Below, piece after piece: positions 23,086 to 49,272 of a DNA stretch of 64,000 bases; position 1 is the stretch's first letter, and every line of letters begins with the position of its first letter. A program made the translations under genes and the position numbers. The notes beneath the pieces are model-generated. The model searched no databases. It was given only the letters and a program-made list of their open reading frames with translations, and was not told where the DNA came from. Origin of the DNA: Clavelina lepadiformis (taxonomy: Eukaryota > Chordata > Ascidiacea > Aplousobranchia > Clavelinidae); assembly GCF_947623445.1 (NCBI RefSeq), contig NC_135243.1, forward strand, positions 5,458,501 through 5,522,500, in the 5' to 3' direction.

Positions 23086-26000
23086 ATGGAAGTTGATAAT
23101 GAAGACAAAGAAAGGGAAGTGTATTGTGTAGAAGAGCCAGTTGAGAAAGATACGTTTGTCGAAATGGAAAACAAAATTCTTCGCCTTTTGGCCGGTGAGT
23201 TATTATGAAATGCTACATGTCAGTGTCGCTATAATGTTGATGGTTGTCACTATAACCTATTTGTATGAACCTCTTTGCGAAATGATAAGAAGCATTAGTA
23301 CAGCTAAAAGGAAAAATAGGAAGCTTCTCTCGTTTGCAACTTAGCCTGCATGCTTTTGGTTAAGCTAATTTTTGAATGCGAAAATTTATCTTGTTATCAT
23401 CAAATATAAGGCTCAACTGGTGAAAAAAAGAACTTAATTTTTCACCAGTTGAGCCTTATATTTGATGAATATTATGCCCGGTACCAACCATAGTATATTA
23501 TCTGGTTATGTTCAAAACTTTGCCTTTGTGCACTCATACTACATTATAGTCTACTGTTGAACAGATTGTACTTCGTCTTGCATTGCACGCGAACCATGCA
23601 AGACCTTCGCAGACGACGCACAATTCGAAATCATTAGTGACCGCTACGCACCAGCGATAGCAAGATGGCAAAATTTTCTTTCTTTAGTTGAAGTAAGTGC
23701 GCATAAAATAATCCCATTTCATCAAACGCACAATCTTCCTGTGATTTCAGTTTCATAACTCTGATGCCAAACACTTAACGTTTATTTTACCTTTACACAA
23801 CAGAGTTTATTCAAAAACCAAGCGGTAAATGAATATTCGGTGAGTGACGTTGCACAGATGAAGGCCTTAGCCTTTGAAAGAATCTCTTTGTGTTATTTGA
23901 TGCGTGACAAAGCAGATCTTGCCGTTAAGTTCGCACAGCGGTAAGTTGAAGTTGTATTTTGATTTATAGAGTTCTCCGTTACAAGTTACCATGTAGATCT
24001 AAAAAATGTGAAGCTGAATACATATTAACCAAATCCTTACAATGTTGCTTCATTAAAACACTCTTTTAAAGGCTTGATCAAGAGGGATTCGAAACGATTT
24101 TTAAATACTCGGTTTGGAGATACACTTTGCTGATATTATACTTAATTAGCGGATACTTGGCTAATTAGAGATTTTCCGTTCTTTAGTACCGTGAAATAAG
24201 GCGCTTGTTAAAATCTGTAAAATACTCGTACGCCTACTTATATTTGTACTTGAGTACAAAGAACTCGGGAAGAAAACTCAAACTTAGTTTCCTGTTTCTG
24301 TGCATACTTCGCAAAGCCCTTATATACCTATATTACCAGTTTCGAGCTCCATAATTTCATATAAACATCACTCATTGCTGAAAGACTTTCAGTAGTAGCT
24401 CTCAGATCAACACAATCTGAACGAGGATAATAAGCTAGTTACTCAGCAATGATTCACATTCGAAATCTGCTTCCATGGAATACAGAACACACCTGTACTT
24501 AACTTTTTACTTTGGTTATATTACATTCATCAAATATTAGAACAAACTTAAATGTGATCAAACTTAAATGAAATTATGTGATCAAACTTAAATGAAACAA
24601 TTACTGAATGAAATTTAACAGTTAAATGGACTTACAAAACTTCTTTTATGTTTTGCTAGCTCCATTGTTGAGAAGCCTTTTTTTGCCAGCAGCCATTTGC
24701 TACGGGCGATCGGCAAACGACGCCGGAACAAGAATTCGTCCGCTCTGAAATCTCTCACGCTCTTTGCCCTTATTAACCTTGAGGAATGTTCATTACAAGA
24801 TAGTTGCCAGGCTACTGTTATGACATACTGGAGAAAAGTGGCAGAACTGGTTTCGGAAACTTCGTCAAATGTAAAGGTGAAGGAAATTTTAGTTCCCAGC
24901 ACACCTGAAACTTATTGTTACTTCAGAGCACCGTGGTGGTACTGTACCGTACTTACTTCACCACCGTGGTGCCAAAGCACTCTACTGATAGCATGTGCCG
25001 AGAACATTTGCCGGGAAAATCGAGCATTGACGTACTACTTCACGTCAAACACATTCTCAAAACGTTTTAAAAAGTTTTATCGGTTACCTTGGGAATGGGA
25101 ATAAGCAAACTGGACCAAGGATAACTTTCTACGATCTGCACCAACTTGTTGTTGTCGAATGTTTTTTAATTTGAAACATGACTTTGAGTCTCGTTGTAAG
25201 TTGTTGTAACTTGCCTACTACACACTAAGCTAATCCTCAACGCATTCCGAAAAATCTAAAACGGGTACAGTAGTGATATTATAGATAGCCTATACAAAGC
25301 TCATTTTAACGAGGGTTGGCTATAGGTTAATACCACTGTCACACTGAGCTAATTCTCAACACAAGCTTTAGTATCTTAAGATTTGTTTTCCTCTGCTTGT
25401 TATGTATGCTTTCTTAAACATTCACGTCAATTCTTTTAATCCTAGTGGTACATTATGTGGAGTCCTGTATAGGAAGATTTTGAGTTGACTCAAAGTGGTG
25501 TTTCTAAATGAAAGTATTTAACATTGCAAAGTATGCACCGAGCCTCTATATATTGTAAATATGAGATTCTGCTAGACTTCAGCCCACACAATTTTTCACT
25601 AAGTCACACCTTTCAGAGCGTACAGTAAGAACGCGTTTTGTGCTGTTACAATGTGCAATGTTTCATTCATTGCTTCGGAGTGTATCTCGGCAGATTTCTG
25701 TTGTAAAAAAGCGTCTTGAGTATAAAACGATTGAAGAACATTAATAGGCATCGATAAATGTCTATTTCTGTTACTTTCTATATATTTTGTTGTTCAGTAT
25801 TTATATATGTAACAGGCTATGTTATTAGTTTGACGTTATTATACCTATACAGTTTTTTTCTATAACTTTTGTTGTTGGCCTGCTGAAAGCGTCACACATG
25901 CTGCTGAAGCATTGCAGCCTACTTGTTTCTGTAATAACCTACGCATTCAGTTAAAAGTAATCACACTCACAGAATTCAGTTTTCTCAGCCGATGAGTTGT

Positions 26001-28344
26001 CATTGGTATATTTCTCTTGCAGCTTTTGCATCTTCCATATCAAGTGCTCTCAGATTCATCCCACAACGAACAATGCGAGAAAATGTGCTTTGCATTCCTC
26101 GCCCAGTATCCACTTTACAATTGTTTGATCCACTCAGGTGAAGGAACCTAGGACAAGTTAATTTACTATAAACTGTCCTTGAAAAATTTATCGATTTTAT
26201 ATAAACTAACCTATGGGTTATCGTTGAATACTCCATAGATCTTAGGCTTCACTGTATAAAGGTATCGCTCTGTATTTGATTTTTCTGCTATGCGCGACAG
26301 AAAACTTCACACGTCTGAAAAATTAACAAAAACGTTTAGGCGTTAAACTGGAGTCTGTAACAGCATTTATCTCTTAGATGTCGCTTCTACACATCTCCTG
26401 CCCAACGACAACGGTACCTTACTGCTCAATGTGGAGGAGCATAGACAAGCGTATGGATTTCTCGAGGACACACCTGACGCACGTTACTTCGCGAAATTGC
26501 CGAACAACTTTACAGACGCACACAGCTCGAATGATTGGCAAGAGCACGACGTGTCCCCTGAAAACGCGAGAATGATTTGGGAGGCGTCGGAATTACTTAA
26601 TAGCACCTGCTGTATTGTAAGTTTTAGAATCTGTTTCAAACTAAGAATGAGGTTTACAAACAGCAAGTTAGCAACTAAGATACTGTAGCGTAATAACTTT
26701 AGGATTAACTTAGAAGAATTTGTGATAAGGTGAAAAAGCGTAAAACAACTAAGTTATGAGCACTGTAAGGAGCAAAGTCTTTGGAGTTACGACTCATACG
26801 AAGAACGAATACAAGAGCCAAAAGAGAAACATTTTATTAGTCAGAAATTTCTGTCGTTACTACAACCTGTACATGGAAAATAGCTGTAACTTAGTATAGA
26901 ACGAAGGGTGTGGCTTATAAAGCGTTTCTTATTTTTTTCTGTCTCGTATTCGTTCTACCTATTAATATAAAACTCTAGCTAACAGAACTGAAGAATATAG
27001 ATCGGCGCAGGAGGATAAATCAGCACATGAGCTTGCCTACATAAAGAGAATGAAAGAATTTCTTCTTCCTCTTTTAGTTGAGCGTGAAGCCAGGGAAGGA
27101 GATATTTGAGCATCTTCACTATTGCTTCGCGCTGGTTAAGGAGGAGCGCTTTTCCGAAGCTCTTCCTGAGTACGAAAGCATCCTTACCGACCTTGCCCTC
27201 GCGCCGGTGTTATCCGGAAATGATTGGGATGAGAAGATCCTGATCCAGATACAAGACTACACCGAGATGATCCAGGTTGCTATCAGCTGGATCAAGGAAC
27301 AAGAACGTAAGAGGCTGGAGAAAGAAAGATCAATTGGTGAGTCATACTCCTGGCCATCTTCGGAAGAAAAAGCTAACTTTCTTTTGCTAATTGCTACTAA
27401 GCTTAAAAGGCAAATTTTATAGTTAAATATCTTGCTGGTTGAATCAGTTGGCGTAGGTCAGGGGTTGGCAACCTGCGGCTCCGGAGCCGCATGCGGCTCT
27501 TTCATCCTTCTGATGCGGCTCTTATTAATTTTATTGCTACAGTAGAAACAAACAGAAGAACACTCGCGTCTTTATCTCACTGAGCACATTATAGTAATCA
27601 CATTAATTAAATCTTACTGAATTAACTGCTTTTATAAATGCGACACATGACAGTTTTGTTACAGAGTGTCGTTTTCGTTTTATTGTGAAAATAGTTTTGC
27701 GGCTCCCAGTGATTTTTATTTTGTGGAATATCGGTTAAAATGGCTCTTTAAGTGCAAAAGGTTGCCGACCCCTGGCGTAGGTCATAGGCGTCATTGTGAA
27801 AACTTGATTTAATAAAACTTACAAACAAGCAATTTATAATTTAGTTCTATGCCTAAGGGAATCGGAAATAATAAAAAGTCAAAGCAATATGGATAGGCCT
27901 ATAGACCTACACAGTAGGAGGCCTACTTAGGATCTATTTTCTGTTGTCAGAGATTTTCTCTGTCCAAGGTTGTATAGATTCAGAAAAATATTCAAGTTCT
28001 ACGCTTAAAACACCATTTTTATTTTAACAGAGCAAATAAAACAAAATCTTAAACTCCATGAGTTAAAGTTTCGGGCGAAACAATGTCAGAAAAAACTAGA
28101 GGCGAAGGAAGGGCTGGCTAAAAGGAATCGAACTCCAAAATCGAAATACTTCTTCAAAGACATGCTTGCCAACCTGCGCAAAGTGCGACAATTCTCTCCC
28201 GCTCAACTCTTTCCACAAATGTCAAAGGAGCCTGGAATTGTGACGGTGTCACCTAAAAAGCAATCTGGAGTGGATGTCTTCTGTACTCCAAAGACAGTCG
28301 CCGGACACCAGCCAGTGAAAATTGAATCCCATCGAACCAGTTAA
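23086..28344 (+). CDS. Unrecognised TPR-like protein, 8 exons
   Basis: Exons 23086-23194, 23565-23692, 23804-23940, 24660-24870 (or to 24876), 26023-26137, 26378-26616, 27078-27336 and 28031-28344 join in phase to about 503 aa. I do not recognise a named family. Residues about 75-200 are alpha-helical with TPR-like spacing (ALAFERISLCYLMRDKADLAVKFAQRSIVEKPFFASSHLLRAIGKR). A second helix pair, HYCFALVKEERFSEALPEYESILTDLALAP, also looks TPR-like. It is followed by a charged coiled coil (WIKEQERKRLEKER...KLEAKEGLAKRN) and a basic tail. The N terminus is acidic. A sperm- or cilium-related TPR protein (SPATA16-like) is possible but is only a guess. The neighbouring TTC26 is also TPR-based, but the two sequences do not look like recent duplicates. 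Poly(A) signal AATAAA lies at 28513-28518. Confidence 0.75.
23398..23467. repeat. Perfect 30-bp inverted repeat with 10-nt loop
   Basis: Arms 23398-23427 and 23438-23467 are exact reverse complements around the loop aagaacttaa. It lies inside intron 1 of the TPR-like gene, so it would be transcribed as a strong hairpin. It could be a small RNA precursor or a young foldback insertion. Confidence 0.9.
27459..27774. mobile_element. hAT-like MITE, 316 bp, in the last intron of the TPR-like gene
   Basis: Ends CAGGGGTTGGCAACCTGCGG and (inverted) CAGGGGTCGGCAACC. Perfect 8-bp target duplication gcgtaggt at 27451-27458 and 27775-27782. The GCGGCTCCGGAGCCGCATGC interior is a type seen in hAT non-autonomous elements of many animals. 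Non-coding. Confidence 0.88.
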
Positions 28345-29619
28345 AACTTAATTGGCGGAATTTTAATGTCAACCAAAGAATTCACAACGGTGTGAACTGA
28401 AATCTTTTGCGCTGTGTTAATGTTTTACGCTTTTCGCACCTTTAGGTCTAGGCCTACTGCTCATAGTGTTCTTATATCGCATACTGATATATTATTTTTG
28501 ATTAATTTCCCTAATAAAAGTTATGCTTGCTTAACTTTGGCGAAATTAGGTAGCTGAATTTTTTATTTACGGGTTACGCTGAAATATTTTTTGTGACTTA
28601 TTTGTCTTGATGATTTGGCTTTTTGAAAGAAATTATAGCTGGCCACAGCATGACATATCCAGACAACTTTTGAAATTTGAGGTTTCTCGGTGTAATGGGC
28701 GTCTTCTGACGTTAGCGACTCTCGGAAGGTCGGCCTGACTCCATATCGGAAGGTTCGTGTTCGATAAAGGAGTTGTCATTTAGCAGGCTAAATTCGAGGT
28801 TCAATCTATATTCTATATATGTTTTGGCTTTGGCTATTCCTGTTGTTCGATGCGGTTGATTCCCAAACAAAACTAATCGTCTGATGAATCTAATGGGAAA
28901 GAGCAAAGAAATTATAAATATATTAATATTCAACCCCAATTAACAGAAAAGAATGTAAAAAAAGTTGACAGAGCAAATAAAATAAAGCCACTATTCCATT
29001 TTATGACGATGACAATGTGCTAACACGCACATAGACATCTTATTTGTAATTACGGTATGTTTGAATCATATTCTCGTTTTTACGTGACATTACGTCATAA
29101 GTTACGCCGTGTTGATATTGTTTTTGCAGTCTTGCAATGTGTACGCTTTATGGCTCCTTACCTTGGTTCTGCGAACCTACCATTATAAGACTTACTAGGA
29201 TGCTTACAGGCCCATCGGCCGTATAAAGTGCGCTTCGGCTGTACGGCGTATTTGAATATTTAAATATAAAGCCTATCATCTTTTTAACTAATATAGTAGG
29301 CTATAGAAGCTCAGGACTGTAAGCCTGGAACCTCGTATGGAGAGGAAGCGTTGTGCACCGGTCATGTGCTGTGCTCAACATAGCTATCTGGTGCACAAAT
29401 TGGGTCAAAAACAAACCACTTTGTAAGCTAAGTAACTCCTAAACAGCGATATTTGGTGCACACTCGCGCATGCTTGTGCAGACTTTTTGTTGCCTACTGG
29501 TGGACACCAGTCTTAGAAAATTCCGCTGTCCAGTGCACAAAAAACTTACATTCAATACTGGTCTGTACCTGAGTCACACTCACTGAGGTGTATGATTTTA
29601 TCATAGGCTGTAAACATTT
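28345..29619. other. 3' UTR of the TPR-like gene and intergenic DNA
   Basis: Contains AATAAA at 28513-28518. The stretch around 29340-29540 repeats GTGCAC words without clear structure. No gene seen. Confidence 0.4.
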
Positions 29620-29639
29620 CACCGGAAAAAGTTTAACGT

Positions 29640-29760
29640 TCAAATCTGTTTTTCATATACAGTATTAGCCTAGTTTCTTGGTAACTTAACTTGAATGTTA
29701 CAACATAGGCCTAGTAACCTTAATCTTCCATCTAGTCTAATGCTAACCTTGGGTATAGCG
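29640..29760 (-). repeat. Possible minus-strand copy 4 of the dispersed repeat family
   Basis: Read on the minus strand it contains atggaagattaaggtta, close to aaggaagattaaggttag in copy 1, followed by a similar AAGTTAAG-type block. Weak and diverged. Confidence 0.35.
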
Positions 29761-31760
29761 CACAACAGAGGACCTTGCTATCGTGCTGCCGTGCCCTCAT
29801 CTCAGCCATAGAATTCTATAGTTGTTTATTTGCACACACATTTTCTAGTAGAAAAATGCAACACTTTCCAGTCAAGGGAATGGGGATCTTTTGACGATAT
29901 TGCACTTAATCTCACTTAATTCATTGTTTGTTGTTAATATCAATTGAAACCCATAGCGGAAAGTCTGGCATCTGTATGCATGATTCATAAACATGCACGC
30001 CAAAAATTTTACTCATCACGTTGGTTGATAATAATAAATAAAGAAAAGTTGATTATTTGAAGGCCAACTTATAATAAATAAACGTAGAATTGAGGCTTCA
30101 GTGCCTGCCATCACGCCATAATTTGTATGTTTGCGACTCACAATTTTTCATAATAAGTTGCCGTATATTACAGGCAGGCCAATTACCATGTCACTAAGTG
30201 TACTTATACACTTTCTACTAAATCGATTTCTTCGAAATTGCCACACTGCCTCAGTATCCAAATTTTATTATGAAGATTGTTTTTGTGTTCGTCGGCTTTG
30301 TTTTTTTTTGTAATAAATTTTATACTTTTTTGCTTATTTATAAGTATGTTGGGTTTACTGACCGTGCTAACCATTGTTCGTTTTATCAGTTGGTTTCTCT
30401 ATTTTTGCACCTTGGGCTTTGCTGCTTTTTCCCGCTCATTTTTTGCTGATGGAGTATTATTTTATGACACCATAATTGTTGGTGTTTTTTTTCATTCTCC
30501 GTCAGACAATGATGAAAAATTAACGGTATATGCAATACAAAATAGTGCCTAGTTTGGAGTATTCTAAAACTTTAAGTCAAATGTAAACATTTTTAAACAT
30601 AGCAGATATAGCTTTTGCCCTATAGCTATAAATGCGTCAAAAATCTATTTTAAATGCTAGATTAGGCTAGCCTATAATTACGGTGTCAAATTTTTCATTG
30701 AACAAAAAATGTTGCAAGTTCTAGTTGCAACCTATCTCCCTAAAACTGTTAAACTTTGACTTAGTGGCAAACATATGGATGTCAAAGCCTGTATGTTAAC
30801 ACGGCTTTAGGGAAATTGATATATATCTCAACAAAATAATTGCTTTTCAACCATTTATGTTTGTGTGTGTTGCACCAAAGAGAGCAAAATACATCAGTGC
30901 ATGAAAGCAATTTTTTTGTATCATTTTGTGAACCAGTTGTCAATTGACTACACCGAGTACCAGACAAATCTAACTACAGAAAAGACAGATATAGTCCAAC
31001 TCCCAGATGCATTTTGCACCATGCTCACTTTTAACATTTGTGCACATTGTAACAATAAACAGTACCAGAAGCAGAATAGAATTCTATCAAATAGTTTGAT
31101 TTGTGAAAAAAACAGTATAAATTTTAAGTTGTTATAGAACAGGGAGATGCACTTTGAAGTTGGTTGTCTGAGGTGTAGGTTAGCTATGGGAAGCGGGGCA
31201 GTTTGTCAAAAGTTGAAATTACAGGTTAAGCCTGTTATCTACCAGGTTATATTTTCACAGCTTAGTCAGACGGTGCAAGCTTTTTGACCAGTTCAACCAG
31301 AAACGAAAACTTGTAGGATCAACCATATTGTTCATTTTTCACTATTTTCATTTTCGCTAACTGTTAAGTGTGAATAGTATTTTGCTAATCTTTTTGTACA
31401 ATAATAAGACAAATCATAAGCACATGACCAATCAATGAACTGCAGAAAGTGACAAACCTAATGGTGAACAATAAGTTGGCCGTGGTTGCGAATCATACTG
31501 TTGGTGCATTAGTACAAAATTTGTCAGTCCAATAATTTCTAAATTGATTGAAAACTTGAGTGTTGACTAATTGATTAGGCCTGTTGCATAATTTTTATTT
31601 TTTCAGGTTAACTCATTTCCTTAATGGAGTATGGTAATACAGAAAATTCTATACAGGTGTTATTTGTAAGATTGATGTGATTTACCCTAAAGACAAATAT
31701 TGGCAAAATGATTTGCCCTTACATGCAGCATTAATATGCATTTTAACTTAAAATCTTCCA
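29761..31760. other. Intergenic DNA upstream of ERN1
   Basis: AT-rich. Short ORFs (for example hydrophobic ones near 30277-30552) have no splice or family support. The ERN1 promoter probably lies near the 3' end. Confidence 0.4.
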
Positions 31761-31811
31761 TGGAATTGACTTTTGCTTCACGCGTTCCAAAGAAGAAGCG
31801 TCGGTGAAAGT

Positions 31812-44589
<12,778 letters not shown>

Positions 44590-46130
44590 CTTCGATCACA
44601 AAGTCTTTGCAGTAAGTAGCTTGCTGCGAGCGAAATAATTACACAACTTCTTAATACAGTAGAATTTGTCTATATCGGCACTTTACGAGAAATTGAGAAA
44701 AGGCACAGACGGTATACACTGCCATCATAGGCAATGAAACTTAGGCAAAAAGCTACTTTCCTAATATTAATGTTTCAAGATGCACCCTTGGTTGTAGGCG
44801 AAATCCGCATGGGCAAGTTCTACTGCAGTTGTACACCATACTTTGGCTATTACTTATGCTTTCTATATTTTTCCCTCATAGCATCCATCTTGTGAGCAAG
44901 CGAGGTGACTTTTGGCACAGTGACGTTTGTAATGAGGTCGTGTGTATTTCTCATGATCTGGTTTTGCATTGGAGGAATGGTATTCCTGTCTGAGGTCCCC
45001 TCAAACCGTTCAAATTACACTCAACTTCTTTAACATCATGCCAGTAATAAATCGTTGAAAACTTGGAAGTCATGGACTTTGCTTCTATACTTTTTTGAAT
45101 TGTGAGCAAATGTTACGCAATAGAATCGTTACAAGTTTGACCATTTAACCCAGCTTGTCATTTTTGTACTGTTTTTTTTGCCAAGTGGCTTATCGCTTTT
45201 TGTACGTTATACATACTGCCAAAACACTTGGGATTTCCAAATACGAGTAGAAAATGATGTTTAGCGACAATGAATGTGCTGTACTTTAAAAGACTATTTT
45301 AAAAGTGTGTTTATATTTTTTTAGAAAGCATAATTGCATTTGCCTCGATCTTTTTGCTTCTAGTACAGTGACATTTTTCTATAGTTGTTTTTTTTATATT
45401 GTTCGCTGTCTGCACCAGTCGGCTTCTGTGTTTGAAGATAACAGTTTTCATTTTAATTCTGTCATCATTGGTCAGTAGACACATTCTTGCCCCAATGAAA
45501 GCTGAAAACAGAAAACAGGTTCTTTGTTTTTAAATCGAAAACTTTTTCAAGTCAAGATGATGCAAGTAGTGGTTACTAGTAGTAGATGACGTGAGATGTC
45601 TTTCGTAGTAGTTCATTTTTATTTCTTTTTTGCTGAATTTTGTGTAATTGTGATTCTGTAGCCATTTATACTCTTTGGTGACTAGTTCCTGCTGTAGGTG
45701 GTGTTGGTAGAAGAAGATACCTTACTTCAAGATTATATACCGACAGTAAATCAAGCCGAAATGTTTAACAAAAAACCCTTTTAAGTATGCTCTGAAAAAA
45801 TGAATGACCCAAAGCACGGCAAATTACTTTACAGCATACGCAAAGACTCGCATTTCTTGGTTCAAATTGTGCAATACGAAATCAAGTGTTTTCTTTGAAA
45901 TGATTACATTACTTGTCTTATTACTAAACGACGCTTTGTTTTAAGAGAGAGTTTTTCGCCTTAATCTTACATATATTTCGTCATTGTCTATGTGAACCAT
46001 TCGTTGTGTATAATTATTGCTTTGGCCAGTTTGACATTATTGTTTATCGGCTTTTTCTATGTCCATCGTATTTTGCCTAAACTTGTAATAATATTTTATG
46101 TATAGAGCTTTGTTTCTTATTGCAGGTGAA
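44590..46130 (+). other. ERN1 3' UTR and downstream DNA
   Basis: Contains AATAAA at 45046-45051 as a likely poly(A) signal. No further coding exon seen. Confidence 0.5.
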
Positions 46131-47627
46131 ATCCGGTAATTTGTGCGGGTTTGCAAGTCGGTCTTAATTTAGATGACGGTCAAGAGTAAAAGCCTTCTCA
46201 AAAAAGTTCCACAATAACTATACGCTAGCAAAAAAAAAGCTTGGAAACTTACATGCAATAGCATGTAGTTCCTTTCCTAACTTCAATATTTACGATTGGC
46301 GTAGCCTACTCCGTACTTTTTACGCAACCATTACCATTTAGAAGTTTTTATTGAACTGTAGCGTACAGTGCCAAATTTGTTTTGTAACCTTCAGTTACCT
46401 ACCAGGAATCAGTGTCATGCTTGCGCTTTTCGTACTCGCGGATTCTATGAAAGAACCCAAATTTCTACATAACACACACTGTTGCATCGCCAAATAAGCG
46501 ATGGTTTGATTAGAGTCGCATATCTGTATCGCACCGCCTGTGAAGCTGGATAAGTCAGATTTATCGGAATTACTAAAGATAGTGGCAAGTAGTAACGTAC
46601 AAATTAAGCAAAACCTTTTTGTCGAAATAGTAGGCGTTAAGTTGTCCGTATACGTAATTTTTTGTAGCACAATATTTTTTACCTTCTGTGTTTTTACTTC
46701 ATGCTTCCTTTATCGATGTGTGACGATGAATGTGCTTTGCAACTAATAGGCCCCATTGAAAGTTGTAGGCCGGGGTCAATTGGCTAGCCAATGTCCTGCT
46801 ATTTCGTGCTTACAGGTAGTTGGTAAGATTTGTTTTAAAATACAATCATATTTGTATGGTATGTTAATGTTTATCTTCGGACTGAGGAATGTCTTTTCGG
46901 GACTTATACCCGGCGAAGTATCCTCATCACTCGAGCCCCGGTTACCAAGCTAGCCTTTGTTCAAGCTCTTATTGTCAGACATTTTAATTTTTATTTGAGT
47001 GATTTAAAAGATGTCTATGCAAAATATTTTTTGCACAATTTTCACAGAAAGGCGTTCGCGGCTTCGCGCGGTGATATTTTTTTAACTCAGGCCTCTGAGG
47101 CTAAGTTACAAAACTGAATGATACTAGATCTTTTGCGCTATATTGTTAAAATTTGCTGCGCATCATGCAAATTATCGCTGATTATATAATTGCAGGTCTG
47201 CAGTTAGTTCAAGCTGATCCGCGATCAACTCTAGAAGTAGCGTGTATAAAAAGTTTGACTGTTTGAGAGAGACTAAAATTCTTCGAAAAGTGAAACAGCC
47301 TACCGCCACATCTAAAAACAATTCAGGTCATAGATTAACAGAACTCGTGAAAATTTGGTACTTTTATCAGAAAATGCATAAAACATTCTCGAGTTTTTTT
47401 TTCATAAGTTTAGCCCTAGGCGCCTAGTCTAATTACCAAACTAAAAATGATTTTTCATGTTAACCGTTTTATGACAGTTTGACATATTTTATGCAGAATA
47501 AAGCCAGGTACAGTACAGCAGTTGTTTTATGGTATTTTATGCAGATAAAGGTAGTTGATATGTGCAGTATCTGTGATAATTGATTGTATTAAGTTAGTGA
47601 GTAGTTCAGTTATGGCCTATAGGCTAT
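46131..47627. other. Intergenic DNA, no gene seen
   Basis: No supported exon or RNA gene. Short ORFs on both strands lack features. Confidence 0.4.
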
Positions 47628-47833
47628 CAGGGGTTCCCAAGATTTTTAAGATGTTGACCACTTGGGCACGCTGTATTGTCAGCACGTGCCACTTATTGTA
47701 AAACAACTAATTTAATTGAATTTTAGTTTATTCAGAAGAATAATATACATTACCATTGCCTGCATTATTTTCCACCACATTACGTGCATGCCTGCATTTA
47801 CGCTTCGCACCTACCACAGATTGAGAATCCCTG
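47628..47833. mobile_element. Probable hAT-like MITE, 206 bp
   Basis: Ends CAGGGGTTCCCAAGATTTTT and (inverted) CAGGGATTCTCAATCTGTGG, typical of hAT termini. The flanking 8-mers do not match, so the target duplication has decayed or the true end differs. Confidence 0.6.
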
Positions 47834-48078
47834 GTTTATAGTAACATGATGTAAATAAAATGTGTCACATTTTTCATGTCTCTTATACTTATGCACTACG
47901 ACATGAAGGTTTGGCTTATACAGTTTGTTTGAAAGCTGGTCAAATGCTCAGTTGTATTTGATTTTGGAAACTTTTTCATTACTGATGTATAGGTCTATGT
48001 AATACAGATGATATATAGGTTATACACATAATTTTAATGATTTCTGTTTACTCAAGGTTAGCTGTTTGCTCTAACAAA

Positions 48079-49272
48079 ATGGAAGCTGCCCTAGGAAGTG
48101 TGGGTGATTTTGATAACCCCTCAGCCAAATTCATTGCGATTATGGTCTTGCAAGAATTAAAAGCAATTCGAAAGGACATGAACCGAGAAATTAAACGATT
48201 AAGCTCAAGTATCGAGCAGTTGTTTTCTCATTTTGATGCTTCGTCTGCTGAATATTGTTCAGATTATGATTTAGTGCAAACTGAAGAAGATAACGTCACT
48301 AGCATTGTAGAAAATAGTGAATTACAGCTCCCTGGACATAACAAAACCACCAGTAACAATGATGATTTGGCTTCCTCCCTGCTTGAAGTGAAACGACCGT
48401 TGCAGGCTTTGCAAAATATACCAGAGAATCCAATAATATCAGCTGACAGCAACAATGGTAAAAATAATCTTCAGATCGATTGTGTTGAAATACAGATTAT
48501 TCAAAATGAAAATATGGATCCAGCATCTGACGAAGTGTCAAATTTCTTTGATTCTTGCGAAATTTATGAATCTGACCAGGAGCATTTATCTGATGAGCAA
48601 ATGGATGAGAGTAATGTTGAAGATGATGATGTAGCTGCAGAAGTTAAAGAGGAGGAGGAATACATATTGGAGGAGATTCCTCAAGATAGTTACTCTGTTA
48701 GAACATCAGAAAATAACTGCCGTCAACTTCGCTCTTTTTCTAAACTGAGATCTGAAAAACACAATGTTCAGTGTGATATCTGTGATAAGGTGTTTGACAA
48801 TCCAAACAATTTTAAATCTCATTATGCAAGACATGTTGGTCCATTTAAATGCAAAATCTGTTCTAAAGAGTTAAGCACAAAAGGCGGTTACAAAACTCAC
48901 TTACTAATTCATAAAAACATTCGACCTCATCAATGCAACCAATGTGATAAAGCATTTTTTGAAAGAGCTGCACTGAGATTTCATATGCGGGCAAATCACA
49001 CTGGCGAGCGTCCTTTTGCTTGCAAACTCTGCGGGAAGGCATTTGTCCGCAAAGGCAACCTAACTGGCCATATGGTTCTTCATTCTGGTGAAAGGCCATT
49101 TCGCTGTGAAGTCTGCGAAAAAACTTTTAATCGCAAAAGCAATTTGAAGTTGCACATGCAGGTACATATCCCTGATCGGGCTGAAGAATGTGGGCATTGT
49201 GACAGAAGTTACATTGACAAAGAAGCATTAAGAAAGCACCGACTGAAAGCGCATGGAATTAAAAGTCTTTAA
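48079..49272 (+). CDS. C2H2 zinc-finger protein, six fingers
   Basis: Probable nuclear DNA-binding protein, 397 aa from the ATG in aacaaaATGG at 48079 (an upstream in-frame ATG at 48037 would add 14 aa). Residues 15-55 (IMVLQELKAIRKDMNREIKRLSSSIEQLF) look like a coiled coil for self-association. Residues about 60-220 are acidic and low in structure. Six C2H2 fingers follow at about 232-393: CDICDKVF..H, CKICSKEL..H, CNQCDKAF..H, CKLCGKAF..H, CEVCEKTF..H, CGHCDRSY..H. Fingers 3-5 are joined by canonical TGERPF/SGERPF linkers. All zinc ligands are present. Generic C2H2 architecture prevents a firm orthologue call. The visible coding region is a single exon, and an upstream non-coding exon is likely (ctcaag acceptor at about 48055). 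AATAAA lies at 49537. Confidence 0.85.
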   Translation: MEAALGSVGDFDNPSAKFIAIMVLQELKAIRKDMNREIKRLSSSIEQLFSHFDASSAEYCSDYDLVQTEEDNVTSIVENSELQLPGHNKTTSNNDDLASSLLEVKRPLQALQNIPENPIISADSNNGKNNLQIDCVEIQIIQNENMDPASDEVSNFFDSCEIYESDQEHLSDEQMDESNVEDDDVAAEVKEEEEYILEEIPQDSYSVRTSENNCRQLRSFSKLRSEKHNVQCDICDKVFDNPNNFKSHYARHVGPFKCKICSKELSTKGGYKTHLLIHKNIRPHQCNQCDKAFFERAALRFHMRANHTGERPFACKLCGKAFVRKGNLTGHMVLHSGERPFRCEVCEKTFNRKSNLKLHMQVHIPDRAEECGHCDRSYIDKEALRKHRLKAHGIKSL

